Source: Gordionus sp. m RMFG-2023
Taxonomy: Eukaryota > Nematomorpha > Gordioida > Chordodea > Parachordodidae
Length of the DNA stretch: 64,000 bases
Reading direction: 5' to 3'
Assembly (NCBI RefSeq): GCF_954871325.1
Contig: NC_088779.1
Coordinates: 23,608,869 to 23,672,868, forward strand
Shown: positions 1 to 11,500 of the stretch, piece after piece
How positions within the stretch are numbered: position 1 is the first letter of the stretch
Layout: every line of letters begins with the position of its first letter
The notes under the pieces: generated by a model
The model's input: the letters and a program-made list of their open reading frames with translations, nothing else
What the model was told of the DNA's origin: nothing
The model's database searches: none
Program-made: the position numbers and the translations under genes

Positions 1-491
1 GCCCATAACATCTTAAATTTTACCTTAAGACAAGATTATATGGATCGTAGCCCCACTCTGTGACAGTTTGTTGGAAAATGGAAGACCAATCTAGTCAGGA
101 GGGCTCCAATAGGGCGAAATAATTGTAATTAGATTAGCATAGGTTGTAAAAGTTTTTACAATTTTATCCAAATGTCAATATAAATACCGGGATAATAATT
201 ATATTATAAGGCAAAATTTATAAAACAAAAAGCAAATCGTTTGACACCTGTAAAATTAGTACTCTAATTTAGGTTTTAAAAATAAATATATTTATGCTAA
301 ATTTCCACATAAATTCTTTAATATAAATCGAATTAATTTTTTCTGACTTAAAATATATGGTTTATTTTTTTTACTTTTGGGAAGGAGTATAAAAAACCCT
401 ATCTCTGAACTTTTTCACAGATTAAAAAGTCAAGTAACCCATTGATAACTTAAATCATTGTGTAAAGAGGCAACACAATCTTCGCGCTAGG
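1..491. repeat. 490-bp dispersed repeat, copy 1
   Basis: This stretch matches 60952-61421 in the same orientation at roughly 90 percent or better by eye, with a few small gaps. Both copies end in the same motif, CGCGCTAGGA, after which they diverge. The left edge is cut by the window. No open frame is shared by the copies, and no terminal repeats or target duplication are visible. The family is unknown. It may be a non-autonomous transposon, since a Merlin relic follows about 110 bp downstream, but nothing proves a link. Confidence 0.75.
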
Positions 492-599
492 ACTGCTATT
501 TTAGATTTGACCGAGTAATGAGCATATATCCATGTTCATTAAGATTGTTATAACTTGGAAAAATATTAAATTTTAAGATATATGAATATTTAATTTACC

Positions 600-1140
600 C
601 CTTTCATTTGTCCGTCATTATTGTTGAATCAGTATGGTCGTTCTTACTGATTATACCCAGAAGGGTCCCTTTATCTATTTTTCCAGTTTCAGCAATAAAA
701 AATTTCTTATCATTTCTTGATATCCCATCTACAACTCAAATGGCATTTGATTTTAAAATCTTCCCTATGTTATTTTTCTTTTTAAAAATATGGCGTTCAT
801 CTATTTCGATCATATGCCCAGGGCCTCCTATTTTTTTAAGAAATGGCTTGTGTATGTATTTTTCTAAATATTGCATACCTAAAAAAACTATTGAAAAATT
901 TTAGATATATTTTACCATTTTCCAATAGTACTTTGTGCCTAGTCTATTAAACGAAGACTGTCACTTAGAGAAGTCCTGGACACAAAATGATATAATAGAT
1001 GAATAAATTTTTTCACATGAAGATTAATATTTTCAAATATAGTGCGTACTGCGTAATTAATATAATAAAATTTAAAAATTAATATAATATTAACCCTTCT
1101 ATATAGAATAGCTGCTTGAACATGTAACATGTTGAGCATC
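600..1140 (-). pseudogene. Merlin (ISXO2-like) transposase relic
   Basis: Read on the minus strand, this encodes the DDE core of Merlin DNA transposases, a family related to bacterial IS1016/IS1595 (ISXO2-like domain). The diagnostic block GGPGHMIEIDE lies near 828-795. It is followed by a basic KKKN segment, a VVDGI strand near 734-720 and IAETG near 697-683. Upstream (about 1010-905) is a weaker helix-turn-helix-like stretch. The frame has several stops, including one just before VVDGI where the family usually has Trp, so the copy is dead. No terminal repeats were found. Identification is by motif only. Confidence 0.7.
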
Positions 1141-1149
1141 TTACTCTAT

Positions 1150-2373
1150 AAGATGCTGCATTTTTCTCTATTTTCGTGATGTTACATGTGATTTAATAGA
1201 GATTTTTGTATATGAAATTATGAACTCGGTAAAATTTATGTAATCCATAAAAAAGGGAAAAATATTTGTTAAATTTAAAAAAATATTATACGTTAAATTA
1301 AAATTATTGAAAAAATATGCAATTACTTTTTTTTGAGCAATGATGAATTATTATTACATCAAAAAGTTTCCACTATCCAGTCGACCGCATATTTAATATT
1401 TTTTAATAAAAAAAAATAAATTATATTAAAAATTTCCCCGAGTTTCAGTGACTTACCAATAATTTATCAAGTGTCAGCGACGGTTTTCTTTAAACGCCCC
1501 AGCTTAGACTACCAATATTGTTCTTAAGGACACATTAATAAAGGCACACTAGACATGAGGAAAGTTTGGGTTAAAAATCGGTCCAGCCCGAAAATGTTTT
1601 ACGTTTTCCTTCATAAAAGAACATAAGGGGCCGGTTGTACCAAATATATTTTATGAGCCAGGCAGGCTCGGTTGAAAATAATTTTAGACTGGGCCGAATT
1701 GGGTATAATAATAATATCTCTAAAAAAGAGTAAAGTTCATTTTTATTTTTATAGCCTTGTGATAAGATTCTAAAAATATATATTTTTGTTTAAATAATAG
1801 AATAATAAAATAAATAATATAAAAGCATTTTTTGATTTTGATTATGACAATAAAAATGCCAAGCCCCCCTTGAGCACTCCATTCCACCAATCATCTCATA
1901 TTTTATTTTTTAATAATACTATTTTTGGCAATTTAAAATTAAAGTCACTTCATATATGATAAATGTAAACAAAGCAAATTAATTATTAAGGGAAGGGCAG
2001 GAAATGTGTTTATTTGATAAATAAAATTTTGCAAATATACAATGTTTTTTTTATTATCATTATTTTTATATCATATTATTTATTTTTTTTGAGAGAAATT
2101 ATTTTCCCAATTTCATCATGCTTTAAAAAATAAAAATAGTTTACGTTAATACTTCCTTTTTATTATTTTTATATAATTTAAAAAAATAGTTTTAAACTAC
2201 CTTACTTTTTTACGCGACATAATATATAAATTCCGAGTTTTAGAATTTTATGTATCAAATTATTTGTCAAAAGATATATAGGGTTAATGCTTCTCGAAAA
2301 GGCTTAGTTTTTTGCTGAAGATTTATTAACTATGATTCAATTAATGTGCATTTGTTGAGTTGATAATATACTG
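1150..2373. other. AT-rich intergenic stretch
   Basis: No gene is visible. A GC-richer patch at about 1570-1690 has short GGCCGG/CCGGC-type words like those at 8.9, 26.5 and 52.1 kb. The rest is A/T runs. Confidence 0.5.
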
Positions 2374-2381
2374 TTTAAAAA

Positions 2382-4283
2382 CAGAGTTGTTAAACGCTAT
2401 TTTTAAAAGTAGCGCGCTACCGTAATAGCTATTTGTCAAAAAAAGTAGCGCGCTATTAGCTACTTTTTTTATAAAAAAAAATTTATTTGCTTATAATGTA
2501 AATGTATAATAAATAATATATAAAAATCAACATTTATAAATATAAAAATATAGTTAGTTTAAATTATAAAAAAATAAGCAATATAAATAAATATTTATTT
2601 TAATTTGTTGCATTTTAATAATAATATCATTTCAATATTATCATCCCCAAGTCTAGAGCGACGATCAGAAAGTATAAGCTTTGCTTTACTAAATAATCTC
2701 TCGACACTAGCACTTGAGGGCAAGGGGGTATTAAATTTTATATATAAATTTTTAATATATGAAATATTATCAAAAATATTCATTTCAATATTTTTTGATT
2801 GAAAAAAAACAAAAAGATCAATTGGATTTTCTATTAAATCATCTTTAATTTCAAAAAAATTATTTGAGGATGTCTTCGTGGTAGATACTCGGCAATCTAT
2901 GTTTGTTGGAGTAAGATTATTCAGCTTCGCCATTAGCCTATCTTATTTATAATTTGATATAAATTATGATAATCATAATATTACTAAAATATGTGTGTAT
3001 TTAGTTAATAAAAATTCTATAAATAATGTGAAATATTAAAATACTAAATATTTTATAGATTAAATAATAACCATTCCATTCTGATAAAAATCATAACTTA
3101 AAATAAATATTATAAATAAATTTGTGATATAACCTAAATGCCTTCAGGTAGTTAGACCCATTATCAGTAACCATCTTGCAAACTTTATTATGAATCCTAA
3201 AAGACTTGTGGATGTCAATAATTTTATTTGCAAGTACGTCATATGTCTGGCATCCTATAATCCTTTTAAGGGATAAGGCTACAGATCTTCTTTTTAAAAA
3301 GTCCTAGGGTCTAACCAATGGCCTGTGATTCCCAAATAAGCTCTAAAAATATTTAATCAGATCAATTTATAAATATAAATAAGTTTTTACCTTCTGTTAT
3401 GTGTCCAACTATCTGCCGTGGTACATACATAAGATATATCTGATAACTCTACTATTAGAGCATCTTTCATCAATTTGAAGTTGTCGGCTATTTTATTCAT
3501 AAGTGTCTGGCGACATAAAACTGTTGTGCCAGGGGATAAAGTTTTAATCATCAGAGTAAATGATGGATTATCAACCAAAGACACTGGCTGAACTGTGTCA
3601 ATAATAAAATCAACAATAACTTTATCAGCCAATTTTTGTGAAATATTGGCATGTTTATTACCAGTTAATTTGGTTTGGATAGTATTTGTCTTTTTGAATG
3701 AAGATTCTCCTATACCAAAATTTTTTATATGTTTCTCTATTTCCTTATAGCAATTGGCGTGAACAGTCTAATAAAATAAATAATATTATAATGTAAAAAT
3801 AACAATTTACCTTTAGGTGTTTCTTCAGGTTATAGCTACTCGATTGATTTGATGATATATTTTTTTTACATTTTAAGCACATGAATTTGAATCCAAATTT
3901 TGTTTTAATATTTATTTTAAAAAATTTTTCAAATTTAGGGAATGGAAAAACGTTATTAGAGCTATTAAATACATTTTCTTCCATTGAATCTTCCATATCT
4001 GAATCACTTTCAAGGATTTGGATATCCATGGACGATGCCATTTTAGATTATTAACACAGATTGAAAATATAAATTAAAAATTGAAAATATATTTAAATTT
4101 CAAAATTAAATAATAAATTATAAAAAATAATTAATTATGATATTATATTTAAATTTTTAAGTTTATACTTACATTCATTATATTTTTTAAAAGTAGCGCG
4201 CTAAAAAATTAAATAATTTAAAAAAAGTAGCGGCTATTAGCTATAGCTACCAAAAAAGATAGCGCGCTACTTTAACAACTCTG
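2382..4283 (-). mobile_element. hAT DNA transposon, family 1, near full length
   Basis: The element begins CAGAGTTGTTAAACGC and ends with the inverted counterpart ...TTTAACAACTCTG. Flanking 8-bp duplications (2374-2381 and 4284-4291) match at 7 of 8 positions, the hAT signature. Near both ends are repeated copies of the palindrome TAGCGCGCTA, probably subterminal transposase-binding sites. The transposase lies on the minus strand. A second, internally deleted copy of the same family is at 58215-59760, and an orphan end fragment is near 40733-40790. The duplication mismatch and broken frame suggest moderate age. Confidence 0.9.
2595..4041 (-). pseudogene. hAT transposase (BED finger plus hAT C-terminal domain), interrupted
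   Basis: Parts in order on the minus strand: a BED-type zinc finger (about 3960-3790) with CLKC and a downstream HLKVNC pair; a segment at 3632-3387 with the family pattern of VDFIIDT, a Pro/Ser stretch and a TADSWT motif; a degraded part with MVTDNGSNYLKAF (about 3180-3130), the usual block around a catalytic Asp; and the C-terminal dimerisation region (2933-2595) with SSASVERLFSKAKLI and LLLKCN. One intron is likely after the finger. The middle part shows frame changes and stops, so this copy is probably inactive. It acts on the ends of its own element; no host function is implied. Confidence 0.85.
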
Positions 4284-4289
4284 GTTAAA

Positions 4290-5340
4290 AACAGTGGCAT
4301 ATTTAATCGCAACATTTCAATTTTTTTTAAAGATTTTAAAACATAATAAATGGGATTTTTTAAGTTTTATTTAAAATATTTATGCTTTTTAACCTCCCTG
4401 CCTACCCCCGCCCTCACGAATCAAGATCTTAGATCCACTAGGTTGAAAGTCTTTTGTTGGTTTTTTTGTTTTGTAAAAAAAAATTCTTAACTAAATAGCT
4501 TCTCTTCCTTTCGTTTTTTTCCTTAAATTTTTACCATATTTATTGAATAAAGCTTATAATTGAATTTAAGCGATGAAATTAGAAACATGATTTTCATTCT
4601 CCTCCAGAGCATGTATGTGCTCTCTTTCTTTCTTTCATCTTAAATTCGAGGATAATAAAATGGAAGTTAATTGCTAGTTACAATTATAAAGATAGTTATT
4701 AAATTGAAACGCAAAATTTAAACATTTTGGATATCTTATCAGCTCTCATTAATTAATATATAATAGGTTATGATATTACATTTTTACTAGATATGAACTT
4801 ATTTCCTATAGAAAAAAACGAAATGTATTATAAAGGCTGGATGGTATAACTAAAATGAGAAAAAACGAAATGTGTTATAAAGGCTGAATGGTATAACTAA
4901 AATGAAATATTTACAATATGCCGCGAATTTTATGGCGGTATTGGTATTTCGCTTTTCTAATCTTATTCAAAATCGATAATATTTTAAATATTTATGAAAA
5001 AAAATGAATTATTTCAAACTATTTTATTTAAAATAATAATAATATAATTATTTACAAAATAAGTATTTTTAAAAGTTTTTTCAAATTGTTGAATTTTAAT
5101 ATTTTAATAAAAAAAATACTACTATAACCTAATCCATTTGCAAAATTTCGTTTATGATATTTCTCTCTTTTTTAAAAAAGAATGGAACAGTTTGATGATG
5201 CCGAATAGAATGAAAGGAAAAAAAAATACTAATTTTATTCTTTCATGATTTTTTTAAAAATTTATTTCCCTCATCATTCATTATATAAATTTTGTTGGTC
5301 AACAAAAGCTATCAATCATTTTGAATAATCACCATAATCT
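4290..5340. other. Intergenic stretch with a 47-bp tandem duplication
   Basis: No gene is seen. At about 4811-4905 a unit of about 47 bp is present twice, with a few differences. The remainder is A/T-rich. The stretch lies just upstream of CLU and should contain its promoter, but no core promoter motif stands out. Confidence 0.5.
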
Positions 5341-5369
5341 TTTGAATAATATGACTCGCCATCCAAACC

Positions 5370-5528
5370 ATGATGGACATCTGTAAAACGCTTCTCAACG
5401 ACCTTTCAATGCTGACATCGTCACCACCCCCCAGAGATGGCGCCTTAAAATCTATCGCTACAAGCAAACGAAATTCGAATATATTATCAACGATAGACAG
5501 TATCCCAATTTCTAAAAAGGATACATAG
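5370..5528 (+). other. Upstream reading frame in phase with CLU, closed by TAG
   Basis: From ATGATG at 5370, 52 codons stay open until a TAG at 5526-5528. Nine bases later, in the same frame, comes the ATG (5538) that leads into recognisable CLU protein. The encoded peptide is Ser/Thr-rich with no known domain. It could be an upstream ORF that limits CLU translation, the true N-terminus behind an unseen intron, or chance. CLU N-termini are poorly conserved, so homology cannot decide. Confidence 0.35.
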
Positions 5529-5537
5529 GAGGTTATT

Positions 5538-8500
5538 ATGGTGCAAGATCACGTGTTCAGTATAAATATTCAATACACTAATTCGGAGTACATTGAGCTG
5601 CAGGTTAAATATTTTTTTAAAAAATATTTGGAAAAATGCAACCAACAGAACCCATTTTTTAAATATTGGAGCTTATTCCTACATAATGGCCTTCCCTACA
5701 AACCACTCCCTATTTGAAAACCGCTCTGGATACGTCATTGACCACACTTATTCTATTTTATTAGATATGTGATAAATTAAAAACCTTTATATTAAATAAA
5801 AAAAAAATTTTTGTTCGAATAAGGTAACGCCTAATGAGATGGTTCAAGAAATTCATCAAGTTTTGATGGATAGAGAGGAGACCTTTCATCGCACATGTTT
5901 CTCATTGCAATTCCAAGGAACTACTCTAGACCAGTTTTCGGAGCTGAAAACCTTTCAAAACCTAATAGACAATTCTTTGCTTAAAATCGTCGAAGGTTTG
6001 AAATAACGATTTTTTAAAATAAATATTTTATTTGTACACTAGCTAATAACCCGTCAAGAATGACGGGGAATTAGAATTTTCTCCTTTATAACTATTTTTA
6101 TATCTTTAAAAACTCAATCTATGAAAGGATGATAGATATTAGGGCTCCCAGGTTCTTAAATATAGTCGAGGCATCCCGGTGCTTGAGACATTTTCTTTAT
6201 TGTCAATAAAGGACACAAATATGCACCTTGCTCACATTTGAAAGATAAAAGAAAATTTTACCCAATAATTAAGATTTATTACATGGAAACAATGTCTCTT
6301 ATTGGAACCCCAAATACTACATTATCCACCAGAGCTCCTGTTAGTCAGCATTTCTGTTCACTCCCCACCGCGTGAAGGTAGGAGATGGATTTTAGGGGAG
6401 CAAAGAAATGAAAAAAAGAATGAATAAAAGAAGGAAGAAATAGAAAAAAAGAGACAAAGATATGAATTATAAGAAAATATAATAATTGTGTATACCTTAA
6501 GACTTAACGATTATGGGGTTCCAACACATATACATTTGTAACCATATAAAAAAATATAATATAACGCGATGGCCATTATGCGTCCCTGATAATATTTTAG
6601 AATCTATGAAATTATCATGTAAATTTTTGATAAGAAGTCGTGTCCCATTGCATAAGCCTCTGCTGGGATTCATGTTACGAAGAAGCATTATTATTGTCCC
6701 AACTTTAAGATTTAAAATATGAGGAGGCATTCCTGATGGGGTTTGAGAATGAAGAAATTCAATGGGGAAATTAAGTAAATCCTCAGGATTATCTGTTTGT
6801 ATAGAATCAGCGCTAAAATATATCTTAGAATTTCCTGGTAGTTTTTGAATAATTTCGTTATTTAAATTTAGGGCTATGTTATTTTTAGTGGTTAATATAA
6901 TTTTTTTTGAAAATAGGTTAATATCAGATATTTGTATGTCTTCATTTATTGAATTGATTAATGAATTTTCTAATAATGAATTTGGGATTTCAATCGAATC
7001 TGGAGGGAGTAAAGGATTGGAAACATTTGATAAAGATTCTCCAACATTCAAAAGCCAGGAATTATAAAACAAATCGAGCCGTTTAATAAGACTACTTATA
7101 AGCAGGGTTTAACAAAAATCTTCGAAGACCAATAAAATTAAAGATTTTTTTTTAAAGTAGATCAATATTTATCTACGATGGAAAGAAAGCTCTTTTTATA
7201 ATAGATTTTGAATTTTAGGTAAAATTTGAACGATAATTCTCTCAACATTCTCAAAAGAAAATTTCAAAACTTGGAATTTTTTATTTTTGAACAAAAGTTT
7301 ACCTCTGCTTATAAGTATGCGCTGTTTGAGAAATATTGGATCGATATTTTGATAATAATGTTATAATTTAATTATTTTTTTAAACTTAGAATATATTAAA
7401 TTCTTGTGAATGGGAAAATATTAGATATATAAAATTTTGATAATATATTTTTTTTAGTCAATTCAATCTTGCTAATTTAGCCATGAATGGTTTATGCTTA
7501 AATACCATATTAAAATTAGTGTATATTCCACGAATTACTTTGCCTCAGGGGTAGTTTTTTTTCCAGGCATAATAATTATATTTATTTTATATAACATTAG
7601 ATTTAAATCAAAAATTATCCTGATTTAGTCAAATAAATCAATTTTTTGGTGTTTATTAAAATTTCATTTCTTGGTGCTCTCTTAAAATCGTTTTTACGAT
7701 TTATAAAACATCTTATCGATTAATTTATAAGGATCTTGTTTCCCAAATATCCGTGGAAATCTTTCTTTATATATGTAAATAATACAATGTTTTTTTTAAA
7801 AGGCTATACTTTGCTTGAAGTCTTTAGCCTTCAACCACTGGAACCCTCCGCCTGGCCCTCGCAAAATGAAGGGTAAATATATATACCTCTTTTTAAAAAT
7901 TATCATTTTATACATAAATATTTTCTATCTTTCAAATTATAACAAAAGGAGACTTAGCCTACATAACAGTGATCACGTTAGAGGATAAAGAATTTCACAT
8001 AACGGCTTGCGTTAGAGGATTTTACGTTAATCAGTATATATTTTTATAAAATATATTTAACCTTATTTTTTTCTTTTAAAACATTTATAATTTTAATTCA
8101 TTTATTTAAACAAAAATAGATCGGTAAATGGAACGTTCAATCCATCGCCTCATTCAGATTCTCAAAATTTCCATTCTCTTTTTGATTTATTTAATAAGGT
8201 TCACAACGTTTATAGAAAAATGTTTGATTTCTCTCATGAAAATGAAAATGTAATTAAAATATAATATACATTACATTACATAATCACATTAAATTATTAA
8301 ATTAAACAAATATTACCGTGTATAATAAAGAGTATTCTATAAAATAAATATTAAGTTTAAACGATTGATCTTTATCCCACTTTACATCTAGAGCATGCAT
8401 ATTATATTTTATTTTTTTGGTGAGAAAGAACAAGGTGTTTTTTTTTAAAAAAACTATTAATATATCATACATCGCTTTAAAAAATTAAAACTGAACTTTT

Positions 8501-11500
8501 TAAAAAAATATTTTTTAAAGAGAAATGTGACGCCAAATATCAAGATTCATTTTAATTTTTCCTAGTGCTTTTAAAGTTTACTTTGTAAATGAAAGCATTA
8601 CAAAATACGATAAAAAGAGTGATAAGTTTAGGAGTTTAATGATCGAAAAGAATAATCATTTTAATTTGGTTTAAAAAATAAAATTTAAAGAAAAACCGGT
8701 AATTATATACTCGTTTTTATGCGAAATCGTGATCGCGGTTATGTTTTTCTATCAGATTATTGCCATAATTATAATTTGAACAGAAATCGCCTTTCTATAA
8801 AATGACTCGAAATTATTATATTGTATGTAATATTAGTCAGTATGCATTCTTATTTATAATTTTAAAAAGTATCCTCAAAATAAATAATCAATATTTTGTC
8901 GTTTTTGTTTATTACAGTGGGCCTGGCAGCTCGAAAGAATATTTTTTTCGGGCCAAGTTGGGCAATCTATGCAAAATATCTTTGTCGACTCGGAATTTAA
9001 ATTTTTTTTAAAAAAATCTAGAATATTTCAAATTTATTTTTACGGGGAATTTTTTTATTTATTAATTAAACAATTTTTCCATCATCTGCGCCGATATAAC
9101 GTGTGTTTAGCATATCGAAAGCTCGATCTTGTTTATCTGATCAGTTATGAAACTCAATTGTCGTTAATTATCTATGGAGAAGAAATAAAATAATATTAGT
9201 ATTTCTTAAGTAACGCGTCACTTTTTTGAATAGCGAACGCAATCCTTTTTTTCGCAAGGTAACGATTTAGGCGTTTCTTTTTAAATAAAATATTTATCGG
9301 ATCCGGCAAAAATATCACTGGCCAGCCTGAATACTTTTTTTAAATTGATCACGGGCTGGTTCTGACAAAGCCTTGCTTACCTATATTTGGATATCCCATA
9401 TTCAAAATATTTTAATATCGATTTTAAATACCGCTTTAGATTAGTCCCCTTTTTAAGCGAAATTTATCCGTTTTAATCAAAAAACGCAACGCTCAAAATT
9501 CGTTAGAAAAAGTTCCGGTTCCATTTCAAAAATATTCCTGGATCTTGCCGTTTCTAGAGCACAGGGAAGACGCCATTAGAGCCGAAGATAGTTATATATT
9601 TTTTGATTACATGCAAAATGCTATATATATATGTATATATTTTAAATTTTATTGTTGCCATTGCCGTGCAAGATAGCCATGCCTTTCCTCTAGAGAGGAA
9701 GCACTATTAGCTGGGTTCTTTCGCCATGTTCCACTTGTTATAGACTTTTGGCTCTGTTAAATTTTTATAAAAATTTTTTTATTATTTTTCCTTCATATAG
9801 TGATATATTGTATGCACTGGAGGGGGAGGGGGTAAGGATAAAATTTTTAATAGCTAAAGCTGATATTTACGAGAATAAACAAATTTCCGATAAGCTGGAA
9901 AATTTATCGTCCTTTGGTTCGCTTATGGACAAGCCCATTCCTCCTATAATTGATAAGCTTTCACGTCTAATCATCTTAAATGCTAAATATGTTTCTTGGA
10001 TCCTACCATTCCATTCAACTTTACCTTTCAAATTTCAATAAAGAGGACCTGTACTGTCCTCATCTCGAAAACCCTATATTGGCTAAAACGCTAGCTTTAA
10101 TTAAACAAATATCATCTAACATGAAATCCTATTTTTTATCATCATCTGCCTGCACAGTAGTAAGAGATTTTTTAAAAATAAAAACTACCTTAATACCCCC
10201 CCCCCCTCCCAAAAAATATATGACTTAATATCTTTATTGACTTGTTAGTTTTTAAATCTTTCCTTTTCAACTTTGCCAACCCACACTATTCAAAAAATTA
10301 TAGCAAATAATCTATTTAATTTCGGTAATGTCACTATGGGGGAAAGGGGTTCGACCCTCCTAAAATTTTAGGCCCCTGAAATTTTTAATTTTATTTATAA
10401 AAAAGGTCATTTTAAAAATATTTCCAAAAAATGATAATTTCAAAAATATTTCCTAAAAGATAATTTCTAAAAAAACTCCCTGTTTTTAAATTGAGCCCAC
10501 TGAGATTGTAAAGGTTAGTTCCGCCATTACCTAGACTGTTTTCAGCATAAAGGCATTAATACATTAAAAAAAATTAAGCATATCTCCCGAGAAAAATTAA
10601 ATCTCAATTTTACTACTCTCATCATTCAGGTCTGCATATTAAAATTTATGGTTTTTATTTTTAAAGTAAGCAAAAATATTCCTCTTAGGTTGGGTTTATA
10701 TATAAATTGATATCTTTGCCGTATAATTTCTCATCTTTCCACTTTAATTCATATGACACGAATTAAAAAATATTTATTCTCTAATACTAAGCAGTTTGGG
10801 ATATAGGCAAACTTTTTGATTGGTTGTTAATTTTGAATACTTGTTCGATTAATTAGAATACAAACCATAAAGGAATATTTTTTTTTAAATTCAATATAAA
10901 GGGAACAACTAATCAGGTGCTTTAATACGCCAATTATTATAGTTATTCCTAACAGATTTTAATCGATAAAATAAATTTAATTCTTCTATCCAGTATTCCA
11001 ATCTAGATTTGGTTTCGAAGATCACGTACCAGGCCAGACCCGGGATTGGAACGAAGAACTTCAAGGAACGCGTGAGTTGCCGCGCAAAGACCTTGCAGAA
11101 CGTGTTGCCAGAGACCGAGCAGTATTTAAAGTCGGGGCCGATTTGGCTACAGCCGCTGCTAAAGGAGCTCTGTCTATCTCACGCGGATATCCGCTGCCCA
11201 TCAATCCCGGCGAGAGTTCGAAGTACTTTGTTAAAATAATATATTGATAAATAAAGATGAGCTATATATTACACCAAGTTATATACGAATTTTTTTGCTC
11301 ATCTAAAGTTGTGCATTTGTTTAATCTTATGTTTAGAGTTTGTTGGAAAATAAATGAATGACACTTGGTTAAATTCCCAGGGGATTCTAATTCTACATTA
11401 AATATTTTAAAAATAAAAATTCTTTGCCAATTTGTTATAGGATGCATATGTACATATGGAATAACATATTCTTCAGTCTGGGGTTCGACATAAGAGATCA

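Noticed and set aside
8802-9193. Two plus-strand open frames as small genes
   Set aside because: They lie inside a CLU intron, have low complexity and match no family.
9748-10228. Overlapping open frames as a gene
   Set aside because: Intronic in CLU, AT-biased and with no recognisable domain.
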